Shown here piece after piece: positions 9,236 to 19,607 of a DNA stretch of 64,000 nt (position 1 is the stretch's first letter; every line of letters starts with the position of its first letter). This DNA comes from Chryseobacterium sp. JM1. Its GTDB lineage: Bacteria > Bacteroidota > Bacteroidia > Flavobacteriales > Weeksellaceae. The translations under genes were made by a program, and so were the position numbers. The DNA lies in contig NZ_JPRN01000003.1 of NCBI RefSeq assembly GCF_000737715.1, positions 620,001 through 684,000 on the forward strand, in the 5' to 3' direction. Below the pieces are notes generated by a model that saw nothing but the letters and a program-made list of their open reading frames with translations, searched no databases and was not told the DNA's origin.

Positions 9236-11281
9236 TTATTTTGAAGCTGTCGGTGCGGCTTCTTTTGTTTTTTCAGCGGGTTTGTAGGTTACATTTTTGA
9301 TATCAACCGTCATTTCTTTCAGACGTTTGGCTACCGCTTCCGGCATGTCTTTCTGATATCTTCCCCCGATGACTTCCGAAAGGAACTTTTCCGTTTCCGC
9401 ATACATCGCCATATTATTAATCGGTTTTCTGAATCCGTGTCCTTCGTCATCTGCCAGGATATAATTTACTTTTTTCCCTTTATCACGAAGAGCGATCACA
9501 ATTTGGTCAGCCTCAGCCTGTTTTACTCTTGGATCATTGGCTCCCTGAATAATCAATAAAGGTTTTACAATTTTATCTACGCTAAACAGTGGACTTGCTT
9601 CCTTAATCCGCTTCTTACCTTCTTCTGTCCTTGGATCGCCTACCATCCCGTATAAAGAGGCACGTGCAGCTTCCCAATACGCTGGAATAGATTCCATGAG
9701 TGTGAAAATATTACTTGGTCCCACGATGTCCACTCCTCCGGCATAAAGATCAGGCGTGAAAGCCAAACCTGCCAGTGTCGCATATCCACCGTAGCTTCCA
9801 CCCATAATGACTACTTTATTTTTATCAGCAATACCGTTATCGATAAGGTATTTTACGCCCCAGGTAATATCATCCTGCATCAGTTTCCCCCATTGTAAGT
9901 CGCCGCCGTTTTGGAAGTTTTTACCGTAACCACCGCTTGGTCTGAAGTTGGGTTGCAGTACAGCATATCCTCTGTTGGCTAAAAACTGAACGGTTGAGTT
10001 GTATCCCCAATTATCTCTTGGTCCTTTTGGTCCTCCATGCACCAGAATCACTACCGGCAGGTTTTTCCCTGTTGATCCTGTAGGAATGGTAAGATATCCC
10101 GGAATTTCCAAGCCATCGCTGCTTTTATAAGTAACAGGAGTCATAGGAGCCAGATACTTTTCAACTTTTTTTAATTGGGGTCTTGGGGTATATTGAAATA
10201 CGAGTTCTTTGGTCTTCGCATCGAAAAAGTAAGCTTCAGATGCGTATTTGTCACCCCACACGGAGATTAAAAATTTAGAATAATCTTTTGTAGAGCTTGA
10301 AAAATCAACTTCTCTTCCCGGGAATTTACTTTGCAGGAATTTATAGTTAGCTTCCCATGTTTTGTCTTTCCAGTATTTTTCAGTCTTATCTCCGGTATAC
10401 GAAGTTGAAATCATTTTTCTTGTATTCCTGTCCATAGATAATCCTCCGAAATCCACTTTCCCTTTCGGATCACTTTCTACTTTCGTTGTTTGCATGTTTT
10501 TTGGATCCATGAGAAACAATGTGGATTTATCCAGATCACCCTTATCGGTTACTAAGTAGAATTTTGAATTATCTTCATTCCAGCTTGCGATATAAGCACT
10601 TTCCGTTACCAGTGTTTCATAGATAGGGGTCAGTTTATCGCCTTCTTTGTACAGAAATTGAGTGGTCCCTTTTTCGTCTGTTTTAGACAGTACTCTCAAT
10701 TTTTCATCCCAATCAAAATCATATCCTGTGATACGGTCTTTATTTTCGTACATTTTTTTCAGCTCACCGGTAGAAATTTTCAAAGAATACAGATCATGCC
10801 ATGCTTTATCTCTATTATTCAGTCCGATGATCATCAGATCAGGATCTTTTTTGCTGACCATTTGGATCTGGGCGGTGACTTCCTTAAGCGGTGTCAGATT
10901 TCTTGATTCAGGAACGCCTTTGGCCACATTTGCGGTAGGATCTACGGCAAAAATATTCATATTCTCGTCCCCGTTGTTGTCTTTTACATACAATATATAC
11001 TTCCCATTTTCCGACCAGAAGTATCCGGCCAACGGACGTTTGCTGTCAGTCAAAGGGCGGGCTTTATCAAAAGGTTCGTCCACCTTTTTTACCCAGATAT
11101 TCATGATCCCTTCATATTGTTTCATAAACGAGATCCATTTTCCATCCGGGCTCAGCTGGCCACCGGAAATTTCAGGATTTCCATAAAACAGTTCTCTGTC
11201 CAGCAATGGAACTTCCTGTGCGTGTGTGATCTGCAGTCCAATCATTAAAAGTAATAAATAAAAGATTTTTTTCATTTTCAT
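9236..11281 (-). CDS. S9 family (prolyl oligopeptidase-type) serine peptidase
   Basis: The 681-residue exported protein has a signal peptide ending ITHAQ, an N-terminal beta-propeller (about 30-380) and a C-terminal alpha/beta hydrolase domain. The catalytic triad is visible: Ser in GGSYGGY (near 495), Asp in GANDPRV (near 583) and His in DEGHGF (near 613). The oxyanion region [10 protein letters not shown] precedes it. The family cleaves short peptides, often acylaminoacyl or prolyl substrates; periplasmic peptide turnover is likely. The start is MKMKK; an alternative ATG lies two codons in. It is monocistronic, with its own terminator. Confidence 0.92.
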   Translation of the reverse strand: MKMKKIFYLLLLMIGLQITHAQEVPLLDRELFYGNPEISGGQLSPDGKWISFMKQYEGIMNIWVKKVDEPFDKARPLTDSKRPLAGYFWSENGKYILYVKDNNGDENMNIFAVDPTANVAKGVPESRNLTPLKEVTAQIQMVSKKDPDLMIIGLNNRDKAWHDLYSLKISTGELKKMYENKDRITGYDFDWDEKLRVLSKTDEKGTTQFLYKEGDKLTPIYETLVTESAYIASWNEDNSKFYLVTDKGDLDKSTLFLMDPKNMQTTKVESDPKGKVDFGGLSMDRNTRKMISTSYTGDKTEKYWKDKTWEANYKFLQSKFPGREVDFSSSTKDYSKFLISVWGDKYASEAYFFDAKTKELVFQYTPRPQLKKVEKYLAPMTPVTYKSSDGLEIPGYLTIPTGSTGKNLPVVILVHGGPKGPRDNWGYNSTVQFLANRGYAVLQPNFRPSGGYGKNFQNGGDLQWGKLMQDDITWGVKYLIDNGIADKNKVVIMGGSYGGYATLAGLAFTPDLYAGGVDIVGPSNIFTLMESIPAYWEAARASLYGMVGDPRTEEGKKRIKEASPLFSVDKIVKPLLIIQGANDPRVKQAEADQIVIALRDKGKKVNYILADDEGHGFRKPINNMAMYAETEKFLSEVIGGRYQKDMPEAVAKRLKEMTVDIKNVTYKPAEKTKEAAPTASK

Positions 11282-11407
11282 TTTTTTGTATTTAAATGTA
11301 TGAAAAAAAAGGGTTCATAATATATTTAGAAAAAGAATAGTTCAATAAGCTAAATTGCTGTAAATTATTAATTTAAGTCATTGTTTTATGTGTTTATTTC
11401 AATATAA

Positions 11408-11420
11408 GCAACAATGTTGC
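11408..11420. promoter_or_regulatory. Palindrome GCAACAATGTTGC upstream of the S9 peptidase gene
   Basis: This 13-bp site matches GCAACnnnGTTGC, the same core found on the promoter of the MerC gene at 35351. It lies about 127 bp upstream of the peptidase start, and no convincing -7 element was found next to it, so its role is uncertain. Confidence 0.35.
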
Positions 11421-11554
11421 AATAATTTTTTTTAATCAATTATTTTAAAAATAGATCGTTTTATTATCTGTTTAACAGGGTTAGAAGGGTATAATTCTAA
11501 AAAATAAAAATAGAGTTATTAAAAAAACGAAGGTTTAACAATTATATTTAGACT

Positions 11555-12673
11555 TTACATTTCCAGCCGGATGATTTTTTCTGCCAGCTTTTGATGGGTA
11601 CTTTCGGGAATTAACCGCATAAAAAAATTACGCAATGCATTTCCTTTTTCCCACTGCGAAATCTTTCCGATTTTCCAGCTTGTATCTACGATGTAATCTA
11701 CTTTTTTCCTTCTGATCTTTTGGAATTCCCCAAAAACCTTGTTGAAATCCCGGCTGTTTTCCAGTAATTTCCCGATGATATAAGCATCTTCAATAGCCTG
11801 ACAGGCGCCCTGACCCATATTGGGTGTGGTGGCGTGGGCAGCATCTCCGATCAGACACAGATGATCCGAATGCCAGGAAGGAATAGGAGACAGATCAGTA
11901 ATGTCATTAAGGATCATATTTTCTTTTAATGTGGCATTCAGAATATGTAAAATCAGGGGATGAAATTCGCTGAAATTTTCCGCAAGCGAGAAGTACCGTT
12001 TATGTTTTCGTTCATTGACCAAAGCATACCAGTACACTTTTTTCTCAGAAATTTTCACAAAACCAAAACGTTTTCCTTTTCCCCACATTTCAATGGCTTC
12101 CTGGTTAAACTGTTCCGGCAAGTCGAATTCTACAAGTCCGCGCCAGCATTTTTGGCCTGCGTTTCTGATGCTTCCGGTTTGCAGAATCTGGTTCCGGATG
12201 TTGGATTTAATGCCGTCTGCACCAAAGACAATTTCGCTTTCTGTCTGAATTCCGTTTTCAAAATCTAAAATATAGTTTTCTTTTTTTTCTATTTTGCGTA
12301 AAGAATGATTGAGTTGAATCTTTTCATAGCCTATATTCTCAGCGAGGATTTTTTGTAATTCAGCCCTGTGAATCGCGACATTACAGGAACTGTATTTTTT
12401 TTCCAGTACAGCTATATTGGTTTTGGTGATCGGTTTTAAAGATTCATCTGTTATAGAAATTCCGTGAACTTTATTGCCGGCATTTTCAATTTTTTCTTTT
12501 AAACCTAGTTTGTCAAAGATCTGCATGGCATTGACGGCCATCATGATTCCGGCTCCTACAGGTTTTATTTCCGGGGCAGATTCATAAATGCTAAAGTCAA
12601 GCTGTTGCTGCTTCAGAATATTTCCCAGGGTCAGTCCGCCAATTCCGGCTCCTATGATTGAAATGCTGTTCAT
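11555..12673 (-). CDS. FAD-dependent monooxygenase
   Basis: A 372-residue flavoprotein of the aromatic-hydroxylase type. The Rossmann FAD motif GAGIGGLTLG is near residue 8, the middle FADG-like motif reads VFGADGIKSNIRN, and the late FAD-binding motif is GDAAHATTPNMGQGACQAIED. It would use NAD(P)H and O2 to hydroxylate a small organic substrate, which cannot be named from sequence. It is the last gene of a minus-strand operon, starting 20 bp after the GNAT gene. It is not an obvious TetX. Confidence 0.88.
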   Translation of the reverse strand: MNSISIIGAGIGGLTLGNILKQQQLDFSIYESAPEIKPVGAGIMMAVNAMQIFDKLGLKEKIENAGNKVHGISITDESLKPITKTNIAVLEKKYSSCNVAIHRAELQKILAENIGYEKIQLNHSLRKIEKKENYILDFENGIQTESEIVFGADGIKSNIRNQILQTGSIRNAGQKCWRGLVEFDLPEQFNQEAIEMWGKGKRFGFVKISEKKVYWYALVNERKHKRYFSLAENFSEFHPLILHILNATLKENMILNDITDLSPIPSWHSDHLCLIGDAAHATTPNMGQGACQAIEDAYIIGKLLENSRDFNKVFGEFQKIRRKKVDYIVDTSWKIGKISQWEKGNALRNFFMRLIPESTHQKLAEKIIRLEM

Positions 12674-12693
12674 GAGAATCGGTTTTAATCTTG

Positions 12694-13191
12694 CTAAAAG
12701 GTTAAAATATAATTTTCAGATACTTTTTTAAATCCGTATTTATTGAAAAAATGATGAGCTCCGGTGTTATCAAGACCGCTTTCCAGCATCATAAAACTGA
12801 TGTTCCAGTTTTTAGACTCTTCCACAGCTTTTTTCAGAAGTGTACTTCCAAGCGATTGCCCTCTCATAGATTGATCTAAAAGCATATCTTCCAGCACCGC
12901 ATAGTTTTTAAACCCCTTGATCACATTGAAAACCAGCATTCCGATGATTTTCCCGTCCTCATTTTCAGCAACTAGAATACTTAATCGGGAGGTATGATCC
13001 GCATCAAAACCAGAATTAAACTGCGCTGTCAGTATGTTTTTAAGGTCAGGGTTCCAATGGTTTGAATCTAAGGCTCTTCCTGAAATAATCTCACCGTGGG
13101 AGATATAGGAATCTGTTTTGTGTGCGATGAAAAAATCAACCAGTTCTTCAGTTCGTGTAGTATCGTTAAGCCATTTTGTGGTGTAGTTCAT
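12694..13191 (-). CDS. GNAT family N-acetyltransferase
   Basis: The 165-residue protein has the GNAT core: ILVAENEDGKIIGMLVF (beta2-beta4) and an acetyl-CoA loop in DQSMRGQSLGSTLLKKA, which corresponds to the Q/RxxGxG/A motif. The C-terminal HHFFNKYGFKKV is typical of the fold. The substrate is unknown. Its ATG overlaps the stop codon of the upstream lipoprotein gene by one base (TAATG), so the two are translationally coupled. Confidence 0.88.
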   Translation of the reverse strand: MNYTTKWLNDTTRTEELVDFFIAHKTDSYISHGEIISGRALDSNHWNPDLKNILTAQFNSGFDADHTSRLSILVAENEDGKIIGMLVFNVIKGFKNYAVLEDMLLDQSMRGQSLGSTLLKKAVEESKNWNISFMMLESGLDNTGAHHFFNKYGFKKVSENYILTF

Positions 13192-13790
13192 TATTTTATT
13201 TCAATTTTTTTCAGTTCGTCAAGAAGTTGATTCTGTTTTTTGATAAAATTTTCCAGGCTATCCGTTTTCATAGGATGCGCATTCTGGTATTTTCCAATCT
13301 CAGGAAGAGTTTTTCTGATCTTAAAGGCGGTGTATAGATTATTGATATCATCACCGTTTTTATTCACTTTTGCGATCAGCTCTTTTACTTTGCTTATTTT
13401 CTGGTTGTAAGCTTCATCGTTTACTTTGATCTCTTTTTCCAGCTGCTGTTTTAGAAGAGAATCCTTAACAGTACTGGCTTGCAGATAAGCGTCAGCATAG
13501 AAAGATTCTGAGGTATGAAGTGTTGTTCCATAAATTTCCAGAACCTTTCCGTTTTCTTCAAACAAATGAGTCAATCTGTCGTCCAGAGCTTTTAGGTTTT
13601 TATCATTTTTCATCAGTTCGAAATAAATTTTATCGATCATATTATCCTTTCGGTAGCTTTTTAAAGAACCTGAAACGGATGATTCTGCGTTATCTACGGC
13701 ATTTTCCACCACCGGAGTATTTCCGGGTTTGTTTTCTTTACAGGAAAGCATGGATAAAGCCAAAGCGGAAGCGAAAAGTATTTTTTTCAT
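13191..13790 (-). CDS. Lipoprotein of unknown function
   Basis: A lipoprotein signal peptide with lipobox LSMLSC puts Cys17 at the mature N-terminus. The rest of the 199 residues is charged and strongly helical, with likely coiled coils (QLEKEIKVNDEAYNQKISKV and the C-terminal KKQNQLLDELKKIE). I do not recognise the family. It heads the operon with the GNAT and monooxygenase genes and is probably anchored in the cell envelope. Confidence 0.75.
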   Translation of the reverse strand: MKKILFASALALSMLSCKENKPGNTPVVENAVDNAESSVSGSLKSYRKDNMIDKIYFELMKNDKNLKALDDRLTHLFEENGKVLEIYGTTLHTSESFYADAYLQASTVKDSLLKQQLEKEIKVNDEAYNQKISKVKELIAKVNKNGDDINNLYTAFKIRKTLPEIGKYQNAHPMKTDSLENFIKKQNQLLDELKKIEIK

Positions 13791-13844
13791 AATTTTTTTG
13801 ATTTAGTGTTCCTTATTAGTTGAAGATAGTCTAAAAAATGTTAC

Positions 13845-13876
13845 AAAAAAAAAACGGAGCCTGAAAACAGACTCCG
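13845..13876 (-). terminator. Intrinsic terminator of rpoD
   Basis: CGGAG...CTG/CAG...CTCCG forms the stem, and on the minus strand ten T residues follow. It lies 25 bp beyond the rpoD stop. Confidence 0.9.
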
Positions 13877-13900
13877 CATACATTGTTTTTACGCTAAAAA

Positions 13901-14767
13901 TTATTTACCCAGATAAGATTTCAGGATCTTGCTTCTGGTATTATGTTTTAGTCTCTTAATTGCTTTTTCTTTAATCTGACGTACTCTCTCTCTTGTAAGA
14001 TCGAAAGTTTCACCGATTTCTTCTAAAGTCATCGGGTGTTTCCCGTTCAGTCCGAAGTATAATCTTACCAGATCAGCCTCTCTTGGAGTCAGGGTATTCA
14101 ATGCTCTTTCGATCTCAATCTGAAGAGATTCAAGCATCAAATCCTTGTCCGGGCTCGGAGATTCTCCTGAACGCAATACATCATAAAGATTAGAATCTTC
14201 ACCTTCTACTAAAGGTGCATCCATAGACAGGTGTCTTCCGGAGTTTTTCATAGATTCTTTAATATCTTCCTCGCTCATGTCAAGAACTTCAGCCAATTCT
14301 TCCGGAGAAGGTGGTCTTTCATTTTCCTGCTCAAGGTGAGCGTATGCCTTATTAATTTTGTTGATGGAGCCGATTTTATTCAACGGAAGCCTTACAATTC
14401 TAGATTGCTCAGCTAATGCCTGTAAAATTGACTGACGAATCCACCATACCGCATAAGAGATAAATTTGAAACCTCTAGTTTCATCGTACCTTTTTGCTGC
14501 TTTCATCAGTCCTAAGTTACCTTCATTAATCAAATCGGGTAAAGAAAGACCTTGATTTTGGTATTGTTTAGATACGGAAACTACGAAACGAAGGTTGGCT
14601 TTGATTAATTTCTCCAGTGCTGCTCTGTCGCCCGCACGTATTCTTTGTGCCAATTCTACTTCTTCGTCCGCAGTGATCAGTTCCACTTTACCAATTTCCT
14701 GCAAATACTTGTCTAATGAAGCAGTTTCCCTGTTGGTAACCTGCTTAGTGATTTTTAATTGTCTCAT
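13901..14767 (-). CDS. rpoD: RNA polymerase primary sigma factor RpoD/SigA
   Basis: The 288-residue sigma-70 factor lacks region 1.1, as is usual for the Bacteroidota housekeeping sigma factor. Region 1.2 is [20 protein letters not shown]. Regions 2.1-2.4 include [18 protein letters not shown] and [14 protein letters not shown]. Region 3 follows, and the region 4 HTH is [20 protein letters not shown]. It directs transcription from TAnnTTTG-type promoters, which are seen elsewhere in this window. It is monocistronic with a strong terminator. Confidence 0.97.
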   Translation of the reverse strand: MRQLKITKQVTNRETASLDKYLQEIGKVELITADEEVELAQRIRAGDRAALEKLIKANLRFVVSVSKQYQNQGLSLPDLINEGNLGLMKAAKRYDETRGFKFISYAVWWIRQSILQALAEQSRIVRLPLNKIGSINKINKAYAHLEQENERPPSPEELAEVLDMSEEDIKESMKNSGRHLSMDAPLVEGEDSNLYDVLRSGESPSPDKDLMLESLQIEIERALNTLTPREADLVRLYFGLNGKHPMTLEEIGETFDLTRERVRQIKEKAIKRLKHNTRSKILKSYLGK

Positions 14768-14984
14768 CTATTTTTATCCTCAAAAAAGAGTTACTATATA
14801 TTATACGTATGAAGTGGTAAAAAGGTTACACCAGTTTTAATTATTTTTTAAATTATAGGTCGGGAAGTTCATTTTAGACAATAGACATCAGATACCAGAT
14901 GTCAGACGTGGTCATATAAATTTAGATCCTGGGTTTGTAATTTTCAACCTTTACCTCTGCCTCAGCCTGAATCTTAACCTTACC

Positions 14985-16829
14985 TTACTCCGAATACTCT
15001 TTCAAAAGCTGTCTGTAGCTCATCAGGATAGAAGATTTTGAAATAAATCCTATAAAATCATTGTTTTCACTGGTTACAGGAAGATTCCACACGCCGGTAT
15101 CATCAAAGATCTGGAGAATTTCCAAAGGCTGGTTGTCACGGTAAATAACTGCCGGAGGAGCTTTCATAATCTGAGATACAATTTGAAGGTTGTCAATTTC
15201 TTTGTTAAATAGATACGGCCTGATATCATCCAAAGTAAGAATTCCTTTCAGTTTTCCGGCCTCATCCGTTGCTGCGAAAATATTTTTGTTTCCGTTTTTT
15301 ACCAGTTCAAATAATTCATTAACCGAAGCATTTTCATTGATCGTTTCTGAATATTTATCAATAAAGTCTTCCGTTCTTAAAGCAAAAAGGAGGTTCTTAT
15401 CATGCTTGTTGGTGAATATTTTCCCCTGATCGGCCAGAGATTTTAACTCCGGAGAAATAGGAGAGAACCATTTGGCAATAAGATAAGAAATGATCGAAAC
15501 AATCATTAACGGAATAAAAAGATCATATCCGAAACTGGATTCCGCGATAAGGAATATGGCTGTGAGTGGGGCGTACAGTACACCACTCATGGCTCCTGCC
15601 ATTCCTACCAGCACAAGATTCGTTACCGGAACATCTGTAAAACCGATATGCTGACATACCAATGCAAACAAATATCCGACTGTACCTCCTGCAAAAAGCG
15701 ATGGTGCAAAATTACCGCCATTCCCTCCGCTGAATATCGTAAAAGACGTTGCAAAAGCTTTTAAAAGGCATACCAGCACCAAAAATATAATAATAGTCCA
15801 GTTGCCGATCTCAAAATATCTGAAGAAACTGTTTCTGATAATAGAGTGGGTACTTCCGTTGGTAAATGCTTTTACCGTTTCATATCCTTCCCCGAATAAT
15901 GGCGGAAAAAGAACACACAATAACGACAGCACCAGACCTCCGAACATCGCCTTACGCATTCTGGAAAGCTTCAGCCCTTTGATAAAATGTTCAACTTTTT
16001 GGGAAATGACCACAAAATAACGGGCATATAGTCCGGTTACAATACCCAGAATAAGATAGTAAGGAACATTTTTATAATTAAAGGCTTCTCTTGCATAAAA
16101 TCTGAAAAGGATATCTTCCTGAAGCAGAACCCTTGACAAAAGACTTCCGCAGACCGCTGCTACCACCAAAGGAATAAAGTCTGTAAAAACTACACCCGTC
16201 AGAAGAATTTCAAAAGCAAACATAATTCCTGCAATCGGAGCATTGAATGCTGAAGCAATTCCCGCCGTAGCGCCTGCAGCCAATAAAAGTGTACGTTCTT
16301 TGTAACTGAGTCTGTAAGTTTGTGCATAATTGGAACCGATAGCCGCACCGGTAACTGCAATAGGACTTTCCAATCCGGCAGAACCTCCGAGACCAACGGT
16401 CACCGCACTCTGAATGACCTGCGAATACATTTTTACAGAAGCCACGATGCTTGAATTTTGGGCAATTTCATACAAAATAGCACCAATTCCTTTTCTGTCC
16501 TGACCTTTGAAAATAGTAATCACGATCGCTGTAGTCAGTACAATTCCCAAAAAAGGAAAGACAATATAAAACAGGATCTGATACTCAAAATGAATATGGG
16601 TAATAAAATTATGAATGGTATGCACAAGCGTTTTCAGGATCACTCCAGCCAAACCGGCAGTACAGCCCACAAGGATTCCGGAAAGCACCAGAAACTGATT
16701 TCTGCTGAGTCTGTTATTCAGCCAATGCAGGATCAGCTCGTAGCTGCGCGCCTTTTCCAGTCCGTACTCCTGAAAGTCTCGTTTAAATTTTAGAAAGCTT
16801 AAATACTTTTTTTTATTGTGAATTTTCAC
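14985..16829 (-). CDS. ClC-family chloride channel/transporter with C-terminal CBS domains
   Basis: The 614-residue membrane protein has about ten hydrophobic segments followed by a CBS pair (about 480-610). ClC signatures are present: GSAGLESP holds the external glutamate at the usual GxEGP position (G replaced by S), and GGNGGNFAPSLFAGG corresponds to the GxFxP anion-binding loop. The C-terminal CBS domains (NENASVNELFELV..., PAVIYRDNQPLEILQIFDD) suggest nucleotide regulation. Whether it is a channel or an H+/Cl- exchanger cannot be decided here. It is monocistronic. Confidence 0.92.
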   Translation of the reverse strand: MKIHNKKKYLSFLKFKRDFQEYGLEKARSYELILHWLNNRLSRNQFLVLSGILVGCTAGLAGVILKTLVHTIHNFITHIHFEYQILFYIVFPFLGIVLTTAIVITIFKGQDRKGIGAILYEIAQNSSIVASVKMYSQVIQSAVTVGLGGSAGLESPIAVTGAAIGSNYAQTYRLSYKERTLLLAAGATAGIASAFNAPIAGIMFAFEILLTGVVFTDFIPLVVAAVCGSLLSRVLLQEDILFRFYAREAFNYKNVPYYLILGIVTGLYARYFVVISQKVEHFIKGLKLSRMRKAMFGGLVLSLLCVLFPPLFGEGYETVKAFTNGSTHSIIRNSFFRYFEIGNWTIIIFLVLVCLLKAFATSFTIFSGGNGGNFAPSLFAGGTVGYLFALVCQHIGFTDVPVTNLVLVGMAGAMSGVLYAPLTAIFLIAESSFGYDLFIPLMIVSIISYLIAKWFSPISPELKSLADQGKIFTNKHDKNLLFALRTEDFIDKYSETINENASVNELFELVKNGNKNIFAATDEAGKLKGILTLDDIRPYLFNKEIDNLQIVSQIMKAPPAVIYRDNQPLEILQIFDDTGVWNLPVTSENNDFIGFISKSSILMSYRQLLKEYSE

Positions 16830-17016
16830 CTGGGAACCAATTTTAAAACCGTAATGGTTCTGTAAATTTATGAAATATCTTTATAAAAATTTTGGTTAAA
16901 ACTGGCAGGAAACGACAATGTCTCTGCTTAATCAACTAATAAACAGGTTATTGCCTGATTTTAATTTTTTCTTCTTAATTTTTAACAAGTTTTGAATCAG
17001 TTAAAATCACAAGACA

Positions 17017-18618
17017 TTAAGTTACCGGTTCCAGACTGTCTTTTCTCAGGTTGTTAATGAAATAGGAGGGACTTACTCCGGTTTCCTTTTTAAAGATCAC
17101 TGCAAAAACCTCCCTTGAAGAAAATCCGCAGGCTTCCGCCAGATAACTGATCTTGTATTCCCTGTAAATTGGGTTTTCATAAAGTTTATTGGTGATATAA
17201 CCGATCCGGAGACCATTGATGTAATTGTTGTAATTGTTTTCTTTGTACAGTTTAATGATTTCAGAAAGATATCTCGTGTTGGTATTCAAATCATTGGCCA
17301 GAGAAGTGAGACTCAGATCTTTCTTGATGAACTTTTGAGATTTTTCAAATTTTTCAAGCTTGGCCAAAATCATTTTCACGGTTTCATCGGTGATATTAAT
17401 GCTTTTCTCTGAAGAAATTTCCTGCTGTATAGGTTCTTTAGGAGCTTGTTCATGGGCATTTTTCAGGTTTTGAATAACGGCAGCGTATCTGTCATGCAGT
17501 TTTTTCTGATTTCTCTTCCATAAAAGCAGTCCACCTACAAACAGAATCACGATACATCCAAGACTGAGCATCAAAATTTTCTGAATATCCCCGGAATGCG
17601 TTTTTCCCTGTTCATTCAGTATCTTTTTTACGGGCGTATTGATCGTCTTTTTTTCTTCGTTGACGAGGCTGTCATTAAGCTTGGTGTACAGGTTCATGTA
17701 TTTTTTTGAAGCATCTTTTTGTCCCAGTTCCACATAGGATTTGAAATAAACCTCATAAATATCTCTTCGGATATAAGGAATCTTTATAGCTTTCTCCAGC
17801 TGCTCGGCCTTTTCTGCGTAATAGACGGCCTGACTGTATTTTTTCTGATCATGATATAACCAGGCATATTCGTTCAGGATGGTGACTTCGAGGTTTTTAG
17901 AGACGGGATATGTTTTATTCTGAGCGATCTCCAAAGCTTTTCCAAAATAATTTTCGGCATCTTTAATCCGGTTGGAAGCTACGCTGGTCATCCCCAAATT
18001 CATATGACACAGGGCGAGGAGATGGTATTTTCTGTCCATAAAATCTTTAGTGTTTCCCATATGAACAGCACTTTCCAAAGCTTTTTTCTGATAATAGATG
18101 ACCGAATCCAACGGTGCATTTACATGAGCTGCATGCGATCCAATGCCCGTGTAGATTAAAGATTTCAAATAATTCTTTTTATCAGCAGACGTTATTTGTT
18201 CAGCAATTGTTAAAGCTTTTCTGAATTCTACGATACTTTCATTATTAAAGCCTAATTCTGTATAGGAATTGGCTCTTAAACGGTAAATATTAGCCAGCTT
18301 TGCATCATCTTTTGCTTCCAGGGCCTGTTTTTCTGCTTCTGTGCTTAGGTCGATTACTTTTTTGTGATTTCCGGCATCAAAATACCTGGCCATAAGAATG
18401 GTAATGCTTTCCAGCATTCCTTTTTTGTAGTCTGTTTTTTTGGAAATACGGTAGATCTCGTTCGCCAGTTTTATGGATTGAGCTGGATTGTTTTTAGCCA
18501 ATTCTTCAGCCCGGATGATTTCTATGTCAACTTGTGAATTTGTAGGGAATTCAGAATTAAACTGAGCCTGAAAGAGCCCAAAGACCAAACAGAAGAGAAG
18601 TAAAACGGTGGTTTTCAT
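17017..18618 (-). CDS. TPR-containing membrane regulator with C-terminal AraC-type DNA-binding domain
   Basis: The ATG at 18618 gives a proper signal peptide (MKTTVLLLFCLVFGLFQAQ); an in-frame ATG 11 codons upstream is less likely. TPR-like helices cover about 30-330, one transmembrane helix (ILMLSLGCIVILFVGGLLLW) lies near 360, and an AraC HTH pair sits at about 430-530. The first HTH contains LTSLANDLNTNTRYLSEIIK and the second ISYLAEACGFSSREVFAVIF. This periplasmic TPR/TM/AraC layout is common in Flavobacteriia. The ligand and target genes are unknown. Confidence 0.88.
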   Translation of the reverse strand: MKTTVLLLFCLVFGLFQAQFNSEFPTNSQVDIEIIRAEELAKNNPAQSIKLANEIYRISKKTDYKKGMLESITILMARYFDAGNHKKVIDLSTEAEKQALEAKDDAKLANIYRLRANSYTELGFNNESIVEFRKALTIAEQITSADKKNYLKSLIYTGIGSHAAHVNAPLDSVIYYQKKALESAVHMGNTKDFMDRKYHLLALCHMNLGMTSVASNRIKDAENYFGKALEIAQNKTYPVSKNLEVTILNEYAWLYHDQKKYSQAVYYAEKAEQLEKAIKIPYIRRDIYEVYFKSYVELGQKDASKKYMNLYTKLNDSLVNEEKKTINTPVKKILNEQGKTHSGDIQKILMLSLGCIVILFVGGLLLWKRNQKKLHDRYAAVIQNLKNAHEQAPKEPIQQEISSEKSINITDETVKMILAKLEKFEKSQKFIKKDLSLTSLANDLNTNTRYLSEIIKLYKENNYNNYINGLRIGYITNKLYENPIYREYKISYLAEACGFSSREVFAVIFKKETGVSPSYFINNLRKDSLEPVT

Positions 18619-19159
18619 TGTGTGCTTTTTGAAAGAGCAAATTAAGTACAATATTAATAATTTAAACCTAATATAAGTGTAATATATTCAGAATTAATTG
18701 TATTGATTAAAATTATTAATGAATTGATTGTAAATTATTTAAATCCAAATTTCAGATTATAAAACTTACTTGTTGGAAACTGCCTGAAAAGTCCACTTAT
18801 TTCAGAAATATTCCTTCCCGATCCAGAAAATCTTTTTTAAATGGTGAGATTATATCTTTTGAAAAGCTTGCTGAATGATGGTGAGATATTCAGAATTTAC
18901 TACATGACCTTCTTTTATATCTCCGGATAAACATATAATCTTGTAGCAGAATCTTATATGCTGTACTATATATCATATACAAAATCAGGCTGAAAATTCT
19001 AAAACACAATTATGAAAAGCAATAGAACGGTCAGGATTTCTAATCTCCTCAATTAGGGATTTTGTCCTATTGCTTTTCCTTTATCCAGTCTTCATTTTAT
19101 TCAACTCAAAGAATAAAAACTTAATCCTCAAATATTTAAACACAAATAGTAGAAAAAAT
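18619..19159. other. AT-rich intergenic region with a long nested hairpin
   Basis: A divergent gap of 541 bp between the TPR-AraC gene and the HTH pair. The only structure I see is the inverted repeat at 19014-19078, listed separately. No convincing small gene was found. Confidence 0.6.
19014..19078 (+). repeat. Nested inverted repeat in the leader of the HTH genes
   Basis: GAAAAGCAATAG (19014-19025) pairs perfectly with CTATTGCTTTTC (19067-19078). Inside it AATCTCCT pairs with AGGGATT across a short loop. It lies 82 bp before the HTH start and is moderately U-rich on its 3' side, so it could be a terminator, an attenuator or a recombination site. Confidence 0.7.
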
Positions 19160-19594
19160 ATGGATCTGAAAAATCTTAATATTGGATCAATGATCAAAAA
19201 CAGAGTCGCTGAAAACGGCATAGGAATGAGCCGTATCTGTAAATTTTTAAACACGTCCGAAAATGAAGTCCTCACGATGTACCAGTCTTCATCTCTGGAT
19301 ACGGAATTGCTCCTGCGATGGGCCAAACTGCTGGAATATGACTTTTTCAGGCTTTATTCCCAACATCTGATTCTTTATTCTCCCCAATCTTCCATGGATT
19401 ATGTCCAAAAAAGGAAATTGCCGGATTCACTTCCTGTTTTCCGGAAAAGCTTATACAACAAGGAAATTATTGAATTTATCCTGAACAAGATCAGAAAAGG
19501 AGAGATGACCAAATCGAAAGTGATGACTGAATATAAAATTCCCAAAAGTACACTCTACAAATGGCTGCATAAATACAACCTGATAGAAAAATAA
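19160..19594 (+). CDS. Small protein with two HTH segments (XRE-like N-terminus, transposase-like C-terminus)
   Basis: I start at the ATG at 19160 because the 30 codons before it encode an AT-rich stretch unlike the rest. The N-terminal half (IGSMIKNRVAENGIGMSRIC..., SSLDTELLLRWAKLLEYDFF) resembles Bacteroidota XRE-type proteins. The C-terminal half (KIRKGEMTKSKVMTEYKIPK then STLYKWLHKYNLI) is an IS3-like HTH. No catalytic transposase domain is present, so a regulator is more likely than a mobile element. It lies 13 bp upstream of a second HTH protein and precedes the C1q-like cluster. Confidence 0.75.
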   Translation: MDLKNLNIGSMIKNRVAENGIGMSRICKFLNTSENEVLTMYQSSSLDTELLLRWAKLLEYDFFRLYSQHLILYSPQSSMDYVQKRKLPDSLPVFRKSLYNKEIIEFILNKIRKGEMTKSKVMTEYKIPKSTLYKWLHKYNLIEK

Positions 19595-19607
19595 AACACA
19601 GCATACG

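Noticed and set aside
10662..11186. 174-codon open frame opposite the S9 peptidase
   Set aside because: It lies entirely within the antisense strand of a well-supported gene and has low-complexity Phe/Ser-rich content.
11555..12673. TetX-type antibiotic-degrading monooxygenase
   Set aside because: Only the generic FAD motifs are shared. The blocks between them differ from TetX, so the general call is kept.
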